NCBI GenBank assembly: GCA_003644175.1
Contig: QNBS01000013.1
Coordinates: forward strand, 1-15,557
Length of the DNA stretch: 15,557 nt
Direction of reading: 5' to 3'
Origin: Planctomycetota bacterium
GTDB taxonomy: Bacteria; Planctomycetota; Phycisphaerae; Sedimentisphaerales; Anaerohalosphaeraceae
The translations under genes and the position numbers were made by a program. Shown here in pieces: positions 15,554-15,557 of the stretch (positions are counted from its first letter, which is position 1; each line of letters starts with the position of its first letter). The notes beneath the pieces are model-generated. The model worked only from the letters and a program-made list of their open reading frames with translations, ran no database searches and was not told the origin of the DNA.

Positions 15554-15557
15554 TGCC

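Overview
All eight genes that can be supported lie on the minus strand, so the window is read from right to left. They form three blocks. (1) At the right edge is infC (translation initiation factor IF3), which appears to start at an AUC codon. (2) After a gene-free stretch of about 525 bases comes an exopolysaccharide/exosortase cluster in tight tandem: an outer-membrane polysaccharide export lipoprotein (OPX/Wza family), an exosortase, an EpsI-type exosortase partner, a very large membrane-anchored TPR protein and a Wzz/BY-kinase fusion. The gaps between these five genes are only about 31 to 47 bases, so they look like one transcription unit. A sugar-nucleotide 4-epimerase follows, separated from them by a small inverted-repeat element. 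(3) At the left edge is a two-gene chaperone unit with its own good sigma70-type promoter: a two-pass membrane protein ending in a GrpE-like domain, overlapping by 8 bases an Hsp70/DnaK-like gene that runs off the window.

How the genes fit together: the OPX lipoprotein, the Wzz/BY-kinase co-polymerase and the epimerase are parts of a Wzx/Wzy-type exopolysaccharide machine (precursor supply, chain-length control, export). The exosortase and EpsI belong to the protein-sorting system that in Gram-negative bacteria is usually encoded beside exopolysaccharide genes and processes PEP-CTERM-like surface proteins. The TPR protein resembles the TPR/PrsT-like proteins found in such clusters. No glycosyltransferase, flippase, polymerase or PEP-CTERM substrate is seen here. 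The Hsp70/GrpE pair suggests a dedicated chaperone pair in which the exchange factor is anchored in the inner membrane.

Organism (inference): a Gram-negative-type (diderm) bacterium with moderately GC-rich DNA. The exosortase/EpsI/OPX/Wzz-kinase/TPR layout and the membrane GrpE-Hsp70 pair would suit Planctomycetota, perhaps the Phycisphaerae, but no rRNA is present and this assignment is tentative.

The most notable points are the membrane-tethered GrpE-like protein paired with an Hsp70; a 119-bp MITE-like element with perfect 15-bp terminal inverted repeats and a perfect 8-bp target duplication placed exactly on the stop codon of the kinase gene; the AUC start of infC; a long, possibly structured leader before the exopolysaccharide cluster; and a recent 45-bp triplication inside the TPR gene.
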